64,000 nucleotides of DNA from positions 372,001 to 436,000 of the forward strand of contig CAJFCJ010000008.1 of the NCBI GenBank assembly GCA_904063045.1, read 5' to 3'. Below the pieces are notes generated by a model, which searched no databases, had not been told where the DNA came from, and saw nothing but the letters and a program-made list of their open reading frames with translations. The position numbers were made by a program, and so were the translations under genes. Shown here one piece after another: positions 43,924 through 56,112 of the stretch (positions within the stretch are counted from its first letter, which is position 1; each line of letters begins with the position of its first letter). Source of the stretch: Dimorphilus gyrociliatus (taxonomy: Eukaryota; Annelida; Polychaeta; Dinophilidae).

Positions 43924-46449
43924 CAGACACAGGTAGAGAGGGACAGAAAGACAATTGTTAGTATCCACATATTTATGGTTTATATTTAGCCTTTTGGAAA
44001 GTATTGTAAAATAAGATGGAATAAACGCTGTAAACTTTAATTAGTATTTGCTGACCAACTTTCCCACATCTCGGTTAATAGATTAATAACATTGAAATTT
44101 TAATAGCTTAATTAGATGCGCGAACTACACACCTTCGCTTGATTAAAAGAAGTAACTCAGTTGTTGTGGCTAAAGAAGAGCACTTGAGGAGGCGATTGCT
44201 TACCAAACAGCACAACCCCTTGAAAGACTCCCTCAAGGCGTCCCCCCCATGTTTCTTTCCTAATCCTCTTTCATCGAACCGCCACCGAACCTCAGCGCGA
44301 AATCCCGAAAAGGTAAATTGATATTCTTAATTAACCGCTAAACCAAAAGTCTACGTCATAGAGAGATAGAGGCAATTAGGAAAACAAGCTCCGCCTTTTC
44401 TAACCTTTGACATTGGGTTTTTTATGCGCATGCGTAAATCTGCATCTTTGTTTTTTTTTAGGAATAGTATATACAATATAGATGTATATATTTGATATAA
44501 TACTGCAACTTGTTACTCTTTATGTTAATTTCTGTAAGAAAGCTATGGAAAAGTTTCTGCATATTGCAGAATAAATAGAAAGTCGGCTTTACTTTGTTTT
44601 GGAGAGCTGAAAAGTAGATTAATGAGAAAAGGAACGATTTTTAGTTACTCTTGTGATTCAGAATCTCAATTTATACGTATCAACGTAGCTAAAGTTATTG
44701 AAATTGAAATAAAAGCAACGAATTAAGTGATGAAACACTCGAATAGACGGCGGGAGGTGGTCATATTGCTCCACCGTACTGAATTATTCATGAGTTTAAT
44801 CGTGCCACTTCGAGAAAAGTCTTTTCGACGCTTATTGAGCGTCGATTGAGGAAAGTTATTAGCGACGCCCACTATTTAGTTTGTTTGGGGAACGTGCGTG
44901 TACAAAACGCTATTAGGGAGGGAAAAAGATACAGAATTTCACGCTGTATTAATGAGGTTCGAGTATACGGCTGACACTTTACGCTCTACCGAGTTACGAG
45001 TAGAGGACGAGTAAGCGGAGAGTTCTTTCAGGAAGCGTCCATCAAATCATTTACTTTTGAACACGCGTGCTCTTAATGGAGCAAAAATTATTAGAGAGCT
45101 GAAGGATGCAAAACTATAGAGTGGCAGGAAAAAGTTTGTAAATTTTGTTTCATCAAACTCAATTCAGTACGACAAACGAATACAAACCCTGTCACGCGTG
45201 TACATGTATGTCTATGACATTTCATTAAAGGCTATTGTAGTCATAGAAACAGTTTGGTAAAGTATTGCGTGAAGTGTTGCGAGATTTGGAGAGCAAGTAG
45301 GAGATTAGAGCGTTCGAACAATGTAGACTAAGTGGAGGACCGCTGAGAAAAACTCTGCTGAAATTATACGGGAGGGTTCCTATAAAAATAGTTCGATTTG
45401 TTTGTCCAGTTTGCGAGCGACTGACAGACGTTCTTATTTTCCTATTCTTATTCAAACTGGGGTCGTCAGCAAGACGTCATTATCGTTAACCGCTGCTATT
45501 ATTCGCGCTACTAGACGGCCGAATGTCCCGTAGAGACGCTCTGCAAGACGTACGGACAGTTCTAAAATCATCGCGACGTCGCTTTTAAATGCTAAATCCG
45601 ACCTCTGACCCTCAGACTCATTCACAAAGCAACTGTTGAACGTTTCTCTTTAACAGCACCCTCTCTTCTTTATTCATAATTGGTTCTAAGCTTTAAGGGG
45701 GGAGGAAGGAATTAAGATGCTTAATTCGGTTGTCTGAGTATTGAAATGCGGGGGGTCAAGATATGGACAAAAATTTTATAACTCAATTATCTGTTGTAAG
45801 AATCTAGAAAGTCAGTCATAAAAAAAAGAAAAAAGGAAAAAAAATCTTTTAGTCTTTGCAGTTTTTTTTTAATTAAAAGCATTCGTCAACCAACTGTAAA
45901 TTATGTTCCCCCCCGTTTCTCTTTCCTTCCTTCCTCCTTCCATTCATTTATTCATTTATTTATTCTTTCTTTCTTTCTTTATTTACTCAATTCGTCATTC
46001 GCGTTAGTTGTTATTAAATAAGGGGAAGGTATATGTAAATTTATAAAATATATAATATATATACCAAAATATAGTTGTATATTCCGAGTAAATCTATATA
46101 ATTTAAATGAATATTTCATTTTTTTTCAATGAGAATTTGATCATCAATATAAAGCTGTCATCGTGCAACCCTTGTAACCGGTCATTTTGCTGAAATGTAT
46201 CAAAGCTACGTTGACGTTTCATTACAGTTGACAATAAACTTTTTCGCGCCAAATTGTCCTTTCAAAGACGACAACTTATGAATTATGTGCGAAAAGCGGT
46301 CAATTCACGTAAATCAGTGCGCCGGACCACTCGTCGGAAAGATAAACTAGGTCAAATTGGCGGCAAAGACTTCAAAGTAATTCACACCTGTTTCAATAAA
46401 TGATGTTAATTTATGGGGTTGTTCGAGTGCTTACATTTCGATGAGTCCG

Positions 46450-46630
46450 TGACGTCATACACGCATATAGTTTTGTTTGATGACGTCACTAATTGAAGAG
46501 AACTGAATTTTGGCCGTTGGGTAAAATATTTCGAAAATATTACGCATGTACAGCGTCCAATTTCGAACTTGTCAAAAACAGAAGGAAAGTCACTCAAATA
46601 GTGACGTAATTTCGCGCCGTGGTGACGTCA
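46450..46630. promoter_or_regulatory. cluster of CRE-type palindromes
   Basis: Three perfect TGACGTCA palindromes (46450-46457, 46481-46488, 46623-46630) and one near-match TGACGTAA (46602-46609) lie within 181 bp. TGACGTCA is the classical binding site of CREB/ATF bZIP factors. The surrounding sequence is CG-richer than average. It is a good candidate for a cAMP- or stress-responsive element or an unannotated promoter. Confidence 0.55.
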
Positions 46631-49600
46631 CAGAGCGGAACAGACAGCGTAAACAGACGTTGGGTATAGAGAATTCTAAATTGAACTAATTTCGTTATAT
46701 GTCTGAAAAAAAATGAGTGGAAGTGTTAAAGGAAGAACGCATCTGTTCCCTTCCCCCATCCTTATCAAAGTAGCTCCGTCGACGACCGTGAAATTAATCG
46801 TATTACGAAAATATATGCGGTTCACCCTCGAGCAACGATTCGTCAAGTTGAAGAGAAAAAGCGATAAAATAGAACGTCAAATTCACACTGTGTAGTTTAA
46901 TGACGAATAGAATCGAATAAGAGCTGAAACAAAGAGAGGCGTTCAAAAGAAGACGCGGAAATGAACAACGTCTATTCGCGTTCCTATAATTACAAAGCTT
47001 TTCTGAAGTAAAGATTACAAAGTTTATAAGTTTTATTAGTAAAATTTAGAGTCAAAGGAAATTCACCGTCTCTTTGCGCATATAATATTTCATCTTGCTT
47101 TATTCGTACATACTGCATATAATGATAAGGAACGAATGTCGTTCACAGACCATAAGAACCGTGGATTTTGTCTTGCTGAGCTATTCCCAATGCAACTCTT
47201 ATGATAAATAACGTAGCTGTCAATACGGCCATCCATCACGTTCGTTTATTATCTCGGCTAATTAGAAAACGCCAAAATGATTCTAATAAAAAATCAAATA
47301 TATTATATCAAGTATTCTGCTTTGTGTTTATCAATAAAAGCCTAAGCGCTAATCAATTTTAAAGAGAAAAGAGGAGAATGAATTGAATCTCATCTATATG
47401 CGTATAGATAAATATCGAACAAGTCGATTCTCATGTCACACACCTTGACCATTGTCCATACAACATTCATTCTCCCTCAAGACCTCATTTTCTTCGTTGC
47501 ATACACTCCCACTTCTAAATTGGTTGAATCCCTTCTACCAGACTGAACTATCCTTAATCAATTCCCTAAATCATCTAAGCCTTTCTCTGTAAGGTACATA
47601 TTGACAATTCTCAATTGTTGACTTTATAGACTTCATTTTAATGGACTACGATTCCAATCGGCTGGTTCCTAACTAGTTTATGTTTATTTAACGTTAATAA
47701 GCGAAAAAAAGTCAACAATTACTGCTCGAAGATAATTTATCCAAACTGCCATCTTGTTTTTATTTCAACTCTTTCCTTTCGATTTTATTCTCTTATCAGG
47801 GCTCAAAATCAGGGAACCGTTTTTCATTTTTTAGGTTTCCTTAAGAATAAGCGAAGAAGTCTTATAAAGTGAGCTAATATGTAAGGGTTATAAACAAGTG
47901 GGTATACTTGTATGTATTTGTTGGAGTTTTACATAAAAAATTGAAACGTATTCCAAGCGTGTTAGCACGTCATAACACGTCATACACGCGACTCTGACAT
48001 ACGTCAATGGGACGTCGTGCACGAGATTGTTGACGTCATTAATATGGGCAAAAGGTAACATAGTTTAAATTTATTACACGGTTATCATTGTTATGCTTAA
48101 AAAGTCTTTAATTCTTGTTCTATTGGTCAAAGGTCAAGCTTTATCGATCTGCCTCTTAATTCAACCGTTTAACTTTCCACCTTTCTGGATTTATTCAAAC
48201 TGAACAATTGACCATCACATATTTTTTTTGTCGACGATGACTTTTCAACCGTGGAAATCGACGCTACATTTCGAGGCCTAACTTTACAAAGGCTATGTTT
48301 ACATTGACCAATCACGTGACTAACAACTATATTTCTCTTCTTCCGGCGAACATCAAACGTATAAAAATAAAGTAAAGAACATTCCGCAAAGGCCGCCTAG
48401 GGCTTAAGGAACAAAACCATTATGGCTACTTAGACCACAAGCAGAGTTAATAGAGCGCAATTATACTACGCCGTACAAACCTTAAGTTTTACATGTCTTC
48501 TTCCCGCTTCGTTGTTAAGAAAGAGAGAAAAGAATTGGAAAGAAAAGAAGAGAAAAGAAAAAAGAAACGTGCCAGTTCGTTTGGTTGAACAACGCCTGCG
48601 TTCATATTTTAAATTCTTATTACGACACAACGCTCTTCCTTGTTAAAAAGGAAAGAAACTCTAGGGTTCTCTTTATCATTACCATTATTATTTTTATTAC
48701 TATTATTATCATATATTGGCTTGTCTAAGGAGGTTGTTAAATTTAAGTTTGAACAGAATAACTGGCCCCATTCTAATGGAAATGTGCCAGAACGGAAGAC
48801 ATACGACTCAGAATTACAAAAAGGGTCATCTTTTTATGCGCACGTGCATTAATGTAAACTCTCTTGGAACAGGTGCAAAATTAGCATCCTACGCGTGTGC
48901 ACACTGTATGGAAAATTAAAGCGATAAGAGATAAAAAGGTGAGCAAACTGAATTCGACCCACCCCAAACGGAGACTTCTCAGCGGAACTGGGCAGCAACC
49001 CCGTGATGGATAAATAAGGCTCTGCTGGGGGTGGCTGTTCACTCGGTCGGAATGATGGAAGAACAAACAAACGAGTAGCGCGTTCGTGTTTAATCTATAA
49101 ATAAACTGGTGATGGACGGTGGAGTATAGAATCGGGCGTCACACCGAGGCGATGTTCTATTCTGAAACCAATTTACATACACAACTTATATAAAGTTGTT
49201 CCTGCTCAGCACAGATAGTAATAATAGAATGTGAGTGAAAGGAGGGGAGGTGACGATGGTGGTGGTAGTGATGATGGAGGATGATGGAAACATAAAGGAT
49301 GATGATAAAAGGTCTTTCATACACTTGGTTATTTATGAGCTTTCGGAGCAGCTTGATATCGAAAATTCGATTTTGTGGAAAAATGAAAAATCGAATCTAT
49401 CACACTCGCCGCCTACTCATTTAGTGTCGACCGTTGAATAATTCATATAAATGGAACGCAATAAGATCGTTCTCAGCGTTAATCAATCACTCTGTACCGT
49501 TTATTGGAAGAGCGCACGTGGCGCGTATTACCTAATTGCGGAAGAAGTTTTTTTCCTTCTTCTACGATGTATATTATAATCTATAACGGCCCTTGCTAAG

Positions 49601-52587
49601 GGACTTTAAAACTTTTATAATTGGAAGGGCGGGTAATTAGCGAACAGTATGTAGACTCAGCAAGAGACAAGGCGTCCTAAAGAGACGCACGACGAACGTC
49701 TCCGAAAATTTCCCAATTCTGACACTTGTATAGCGAAAGTTCCGATGGGCTAGTTGGACGAACGAAACTCACAATCTTCTTTTTTTTTTTTACTAATTGG
49801 CCTACATTTGCCGTTCCCTAATTGCATGTCACCGTTAGCATGCCGAGATAAACGCAGGTGCGTCCCTCCGTTATATTTTATTTCCTATGTATTTTTTTTA
49901 ACCAGCCAGTCACATGACCATGTTTTTTAAAAATATGCAATCACTTTTGAACTGAAAGGAAATAAAGTAAAAAAAACTTCCACTTTAATTGGTAATTCTA
50001 AAGTGTTGTAGAGACCTTTGAACATTGTTCAAATTGACACTGCCGATATACGTGTGACGTCATTCGTAAATTCACAATAAGTACTTGGTTTCTGTATATA
50101 TTTAACGAATGAAATCAGACGAAAACTTATATTTATCTAAATTGTATTGAATTTAATAAATTATATGATTTTTAAAAATAATTTGTAAATATAAATAGAG
50201 TACCAACACTCCTTTCATGCATATCTTATTGTATTTCTCTCTCTCTCGCTTTCACTTTCTACTATTCATTTATTCATTTTTTCCCCTCCTTTCCAATTCA
50301 TATATTCATTTCATCTTTTTATGGAATCTCTCTCTTGCCTATTCTCCTTGAATCCTATTTTACTGTAAAAAATTTCTTTTAAAAGGTTAACGAAGAAGAT
50401 AAGATCTTTAAGATATCCCCAATTTTCTTTTCCTTCCCCTCTTCCCTATTTTGGCTGAAATCTTATTATTTTCCATATTTTCAATTATCTTTTTCATTTC
50501 CGTTGTACCTTGTCTCACGAAGTTAATTTCTCTCGGTGGGAATTGAAAAAAAAAGCAACCTCTTTTTTTTTACCCAACTTTTTATGTATTTGATAAAAAA
50601 GGGAAAGGAAAAATAGAATCCATCTTTAAAGAAAAGATCGTTGGTATTTTTTTTATGTTTGTTGTTGTTTTTTTGTTATAAATACCGCAAAAATGAAGGA
50701 TATTAAACTAACGATGGTAATTTTATAGATAATTATTGAAAATATCTCTTGAATTCTTCTCTTCTTTGAACTTTAGACTGTAAGAAAAAAGGGAGAAAAG
50801 GAGGGTAAAAACCTACATTGAAAATGGCATTCATTTCAAACAATAGCACTAGTTTCAATTATTTCATATAATATACTTTATAGATTATATAGGTATATAT
50901 AATGAAATAGATAGAACATTACAAGAAAGGTTTTAATGAATAAAGTGTAGGTTAAAAGTTCCTTTTTTCTATTATATTTATAAAATCTCTTCTTTTATTG
51001 CTAAAAGGTTATTAATTAAGGTTTTATTCGACTTTTAGAATATGTACTAATGCAATAATTTACTTTCAGATGAATAGTTTTCTAGAAAGTTCAACCCGCA
51101 GAACTTTGTAACGCATATGACGTCATCAAGATTCGTGTTGAATTTCACGGGCGACGCTTCGCTGATTGACGGCGCGTATAAGCTATCCGCATCTCCCCAA
51201 TATGGGAAGTTTCATTTCCTAAACGCTAATGTGCCTCTCTTTATCAAAGAAACAAAACGACAAACAATTATTAGCAAATATTGTTATAAATGTATGATTC
51301 AATCTTTTCATCTCTATCATTTTGCATAATCCCTTATAGCTATGGTAACGGAGAATGGTGTTAAATAACTATATCAATTAAATGAAGAACAAATGAAAAA
51401 CTCATAATAATCCGATTTTTACGAAACAAAACAATAATAAGTTGTAACAATTCTATATTATTCAAAACAATAAAAAAAGCTTAATTATCTGTCATTAATT
51501 AAGATTAGGGAATGACAAGGTAAGCTTTTTATTCCAATTGTTCCGGCTTTATACTCTCTACCTCATACACGGATTATTTTAGTAAAATAGGTAGAGGAAA
51601 GTAGAAACTAATGTTCCTTTCCTCATTTTTTTTTAGACCTTAATCGATATTTAACGATTTTCAAAGGTAGATAGATGTGTTATATATTTTGTTTTAAATA
51701 CAACAAATCTTTTTTATCTTAACAAAAATCATAATAGCTTTTTCAGTTCAATGTTGTATAAATATGTATATATGTATATATAGTGTACTTTCTCTCTTTC
51801 ATCTTTGTTTATTTAATATATTCCTTGTGTACTCAATTTAAGATAGCAATACATATTATATACATTTCTATTTGCCTTATACGCTTACAAATAATATATA
51901 TATATATATATATACAGTATATACACAATCTTCAGTTTGGATAATATCTTTATTAATCCTATTATTCGAAAAATAAATATACCGTATACAAAACTACAGT
52001 TAGATCTTGAAGATAATCCAAATAGAAGAAGATTATCTTATCTTATAAACTTCATTATTATTAGCAATAATATTTTAATGATTTCGTTATTAGTATTCAA
52101 ATCTGTTCCATTTAAAATGTTGGAAAATAAAGTGAAGCTAATGGAGTTGTATATTTGAATTTCGGGAAAAGGAAATGTTTAATTAGCTAGTGAAAAATAT
52201 ATGGAAATTTTCTTTTTTAATTGGTGAAGATGTCAAATTCAATCAACTTTTTGGCAATTTAATTCGCCACTTTCTGCCACCAAGGTATATAACGGTCAAA
52301 ATAGGTAATTAAGAAAGTGACTGTCGCCTTAACAATTTACAGCTAAGAGTGTCTTCAACAGTGTCAAATTTCTCTCTTGAATGACGATAGCTCTTTTCCA
52401 TCCTTATTCTTCAGATTCAAGCACAATACTCTAAGCCCGTATTTTAAGCAATTTTTTTCTTTCTATAGGACTACTAATTTAACGAAAGAATGATTTTAAT
52501 TAGACTCAAAATAAGGTCTGTTTCATATTATCATTATATAGAAGGCGCTAAATACTGGAAAACGTTAAAGCGATAAGACTTTATTAC

Positions 52588-52599
52588 GCCCTCTAGTGG
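52588..52599 (-). promoter_or_regulatory. CTCF-like site near the VKOR 3' end
   Basis: The minus strand reads CCACTAGAGGGCGT, matching the CTCF core from memory. It lies between the Zic desert and VKOR, where an insulator would make sense. This is a single-site match without conservation data. Confidence 0.4.
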
Positions 52600-52855
52600 A
52601 TAGCGTTAAATGTTCACAGTAATAATTTGTATTCTGATATACGTGATTGACATTCATTAGACGGTAAAAAAGAGAGAGAGAGAGAGAGGGGGGGGAGCAA
52701 ACAAAAAGCAAACAAAAAAAACACGAGACAAAACAATCGAAGAAGAATAAGAAAAGAAGAAAAGAGAAAGCATTGGTAAAAAAAAAACGAAAACAAAAAA
52801 ACACAAAAATTGTGACAATATATAAATAGAATATTGTGTAAATTTTTCACTTTCT

Positions 52856-53293
52856 CTAAACCATTGTGTAGAGAAGATAGTTTAGGAAATAAGTAAGAAA
52901 GCAGACAATACAAAAATCTCTTAGGACAAATATGAGAATAAAGCATAAATAAACGCTAATAAACTGAGCTGCAAATAGGGAATAGTACTGAAGTAACTTA
53001 ATGTACACGTTAGAATTGAAAGCCATTAGCATGTTGACTATATAGAATGATATACCATAAACAGTATTTGGTTGATTAAGTATACTATTCTTTCCAAAAA
53101 TATGACAAACTATACCAAAACCAGTACCATAATCCGATGTAAAAGCTTTCGTACAACTCATTCTATTGTTGAAATCGCAAAAAGCCCTATAGCTTTTGCC
53201 ATATTTTTTACTCTTTATCTTGACCATATGGGAGTAACTAGCAGCAAGAACACCCAAAATGCAAGTAAATTGGAATAATACCAGTTGTTCCAT
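52856..53293 (-). CDS. VKORC1: vitamin K epoxide reductase (VKORC1-type), single exon
   Basis: An integral ER-membrane enzyme that reduces vitamin K epoxide/quinone using a thiol relay, supporting gamma-carboxylation and disulfide formation. An uninterrupted frame of 145 residues runs from ATG 53293 to TAG 52856. The diagnostic residues are present: loop cysteines C39 and C47 (CDFNNRMSC), GFGIV, the signature SILNQPN, and the CxxC redox centre C128-C131 (FCIVC). Spacing between all four cysteines equals that of human VKORC1, shifted by four residues. Hydrophobic segments fit a four-helix bundle. Unlike its spliced neighbours (and the three-exon human gene) it has no intron, yet it is intact. 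The C-terminus is short and lacks an obvious dilysine ER signal. Confidence 0.93.
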   Translation of the reverse strand: MEQLVLFQFTCILGVLAASYSHMVKIKSKKYGKSYRAFCDFNNRMSCTKAFTSDYGTGFGIVCHIFGKNSILNQPNTVYGISFYIVNMLMAFNSNVYIKLLQYYSLFAAQFISVYLCFILIFVLRDFCIVCFLTYFLNYLLYTMV

Positions 53294-53700
53294 TTTATTT
53301 TCTGTTGAATTGTTTTTAGAATAAATTCAAGATAATTATTCTTTAATCTATTAGAAAGTATATTAAAATATATCTTTATACTTTCAAAAGTAACAATAAT
53401 AACAATAATAATAACAAACGTTACGCTAAAAGTAACTCTAAGAACGTGTATATTTCCTGTCGAAAGGATGCTTTAATTAGGACCCTAATCGCGTGAAAAA
53501 ATCTGATTAGAAACACAGTCAGTTTCTAATTAAAACAACACAGATAATAAACTGATGAGCTTTTATTGAAGGGAATTAGCAAGGATAACAAAACTAACAC
53601 TTACAATAAGGTTAATGAAGTGGAAGATTTAAGTTGATATTTCTTTTTATTAGAATGAAGATAAATAGAAGAAATGAATGAATGAGTCTTTGAATTAGTG

Positions 53701-53743
<43 letters not shown>

Positions 53744-55593
53744 AAGAAAATATGACAAGTGAGAGTTTTATATACTAGTCTAAAAATATATTCTACTTAA
53801 ATAAAAAAGTATGTATTTAATATAAGCTTTATGCCTTATGAATATTAATTAATTGGAGAGAAAATTGAGGAAAAGATTCCATCTTTTCTAAGTATTCACT
53901 AAGCTAGAAACAAATAAGATAAAAGAAAGAGGAAGGAGTTGGTTTTGGTTGTGGTGAGAGAAGGGGGCGGAATATTTGACAAGTATGTTGAATATGTAAA
54001 AGTAAATAATCCGAAAAGAAGCCTATTTTGATAAAATGATAACTTTTGTTATAAATACGATAAGAAATCTCTTGTTCGAACGGTTTATTAGATTCTAATA
54101 TTCTTTGGCTTTGAGCTCTTGACTAAAATAGATTTTCTAAATATAAAATCCTCAAGTAGGTTTATATTGTACGAAAATGTAAATTCTATACGGCAACGAT
54201 CGGCGGGAGTTTAGAAAATAAAGATGCTAATTACAACTTTTGTTTTTAAAAAGTAACGGACCAGAGAGAATCTTATTTCAATTTCGTGCTGAGTTTATGG
54301 CTTATTAATTCGAAACGCGATCTGTAGAATAGAAATAAAAGCAGTTCACGTGACATCCACTGACAAGGAATGAGTAATGAAAGAAACACTTAAAAGTCAA
54401 TGCATGGGAAACATCTGTCAATGAACTCTCGTCTTTGTTCTCCCCTCTCATCTAATTAATTATCGCTAATAGAGTTTATCAGTAATTATTCAGATCGTTT
54501 TGAATATATTGAATACTTAAATTTTCCATTTTTATTCGTCTGCCTCGGGAATATTTGAATAAAACACCTCAGCTGTTTGTACATTTGCAAATATTGCCAG
54601 TAGATGGCGAACGATATGAGCAAACCGATTAGTCTGCCATCTGTAAGTAGCATTCAAAAAGGAGCGACTATTATTTTCTTTTCAAATTAGCTATTGTAAA
54701 ATTAAAGAAACATGTAATCTGGTGCTAGAGGAATTTAGCCTTCTGTTTAGCGTAAAAATATACAGTCTGTTTAACATAGAATTGAAAGATACTATGCGTC
54801 TGGTTATTTAAGATTGTATTGAATAAATCTAAAATGTTAGACATTTGTTATCTGATTAGAAAAAGCTTCGGAAAAAAACTATTACAAAAGAATTCTCTTT
54901 TGTCATGTCATTATTAAAAATCAACTGGGAATAAGAAATAATAAAATGAGATATTCCAGTCATCCTTGTCGGAAACTGATGGGAATGTAGCTTTTAAAGG
55001 GATCTGGAACGTATACAGTATATACTGTCTGTATATGCATAGAATGCCTAATATAATTAACCTTTATTGCAATAAACATTTTATGGCCGTTCTGAGTGAT
55101 ATCCAATAATGTTAAATTAGAAGTATAAATTATAGGCGTCATTAAATTATACACACAAGAGGAAAAGGATTTTAGCTTCTTTCGAATATTTTCCTTTATC
55201 TTAACCCATTACCCTGTATTTGTACAAAAGAACAAGTAAAAGTTTACTAATTAATTATTCAACTGATAAAAGCATTTTACCGAACAATTAACGAGTAATT
55301 TGTAACTTGGGAGAGAGTGATAATAAGACTGGTAGTATGTTTGTTCGCAATGATAATTATATATTCACAATCGTTGTTTTGGCATATATAAACGAAATAT
55401 TTGATATATAATAAATTGATAACTCTGGTAGGTATGTTCTCTTATTTATTGATATATCGCTTTGATATCCATTACACGAATTTATGAATAGGTGGAGCAG
55501 TACTTCCAAGAAAAGTTTTGGTAGTAGTAATATTAACGATTTTAAGGATCTTTTCTCTTAGAGATACTATTTACTTCTAATTTCTTTCAGCGT

Positions 55594-55628
<35 letters not shown>

Positions 55629-56112
55629 GCATCTGTCTATCTGCTTCCACCAGTCCCCCGCTACTCTCTTTCCAGTTAACAAACAAACAAATAAACCAGA
55701 TGAAAAATTAATGTAAAATTAATATTTATACATTTGTTATTTTTTCCTAAAGCCTATACATAGTATGATAGTCATTAATTTAGACCGATAAAATAGTATA
55801 GAGGATTTTTTTATACGTAAACTAATTTATTTATTGATAAGAAAAATGAGAATAAAATGACAAAAAACCCCAGCGAAAGAGAGATTGTTTGAACTTCCAT
55901 ATTAATTATAGATTCTTATACAATGAAGAATTTCCAGCTGCATTTAAATATCTTTAGAAAGTAGTACAGGAAGTAATACCTCAAAAGTGTTAATTCAACC
56001 TCTAGTTATAAAATAATAGGCCTCCTGGTACAAAGCGCCAGTCTACAAACTGCAGCGGTAAACTGGGAATCGATCGCTTCAGGAAAACTTTTCCAGCCTG
56101 CTATAAAACAAT
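53294..56112. other. intergenic region between VKOR and the glutamate receptor
   Basis: 2.8 kb with no recognised gene. It contains a GA microsatellite (53705-53750), AT-rich sequence, one AGATGGCG (54602-54609), a TATACAGTATACTG motif at about 55012 and a CT/GTCT repeat (about 55595-55628). Confidence 0.6.
53705..53750 (+). repeat. (GA)n microsatellite
   Basis: About 17 GA units pass into GAAA-type repeats. Confidence 0.95.

Larger units (their letters stand above)
38801..52855. other. 14 kb gene desert upstream of Zic
   Basis: No protein gene recognised in a window where genes are otherwise a few hundred bp apart. Contents: CG-richer patches (for example 42620-42950, 46200-46660, 48900-49080), many TGACGTCA palindromes, GACGCC hexamers and E-boxes CACGTG (41758, 41834, 48315). 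There are also simple repeats (41215-41245, 43851-43923, 45905-45980). Short open frames (42867-43100 -, 44139-44321 +, 49235-49441 +, 51117-51329 +) have no convincing features. It is most likely a regulatory domain, possibly with unrecognised non-coding RNAs. Confidence 0.5.

Noticed and set aside
46713-46895. 60-codon frame next to the CRE cluster as a possible gene driven by it
   Set aside because: No homology signal, signal peptide or splice extension; length is within chance expectation.
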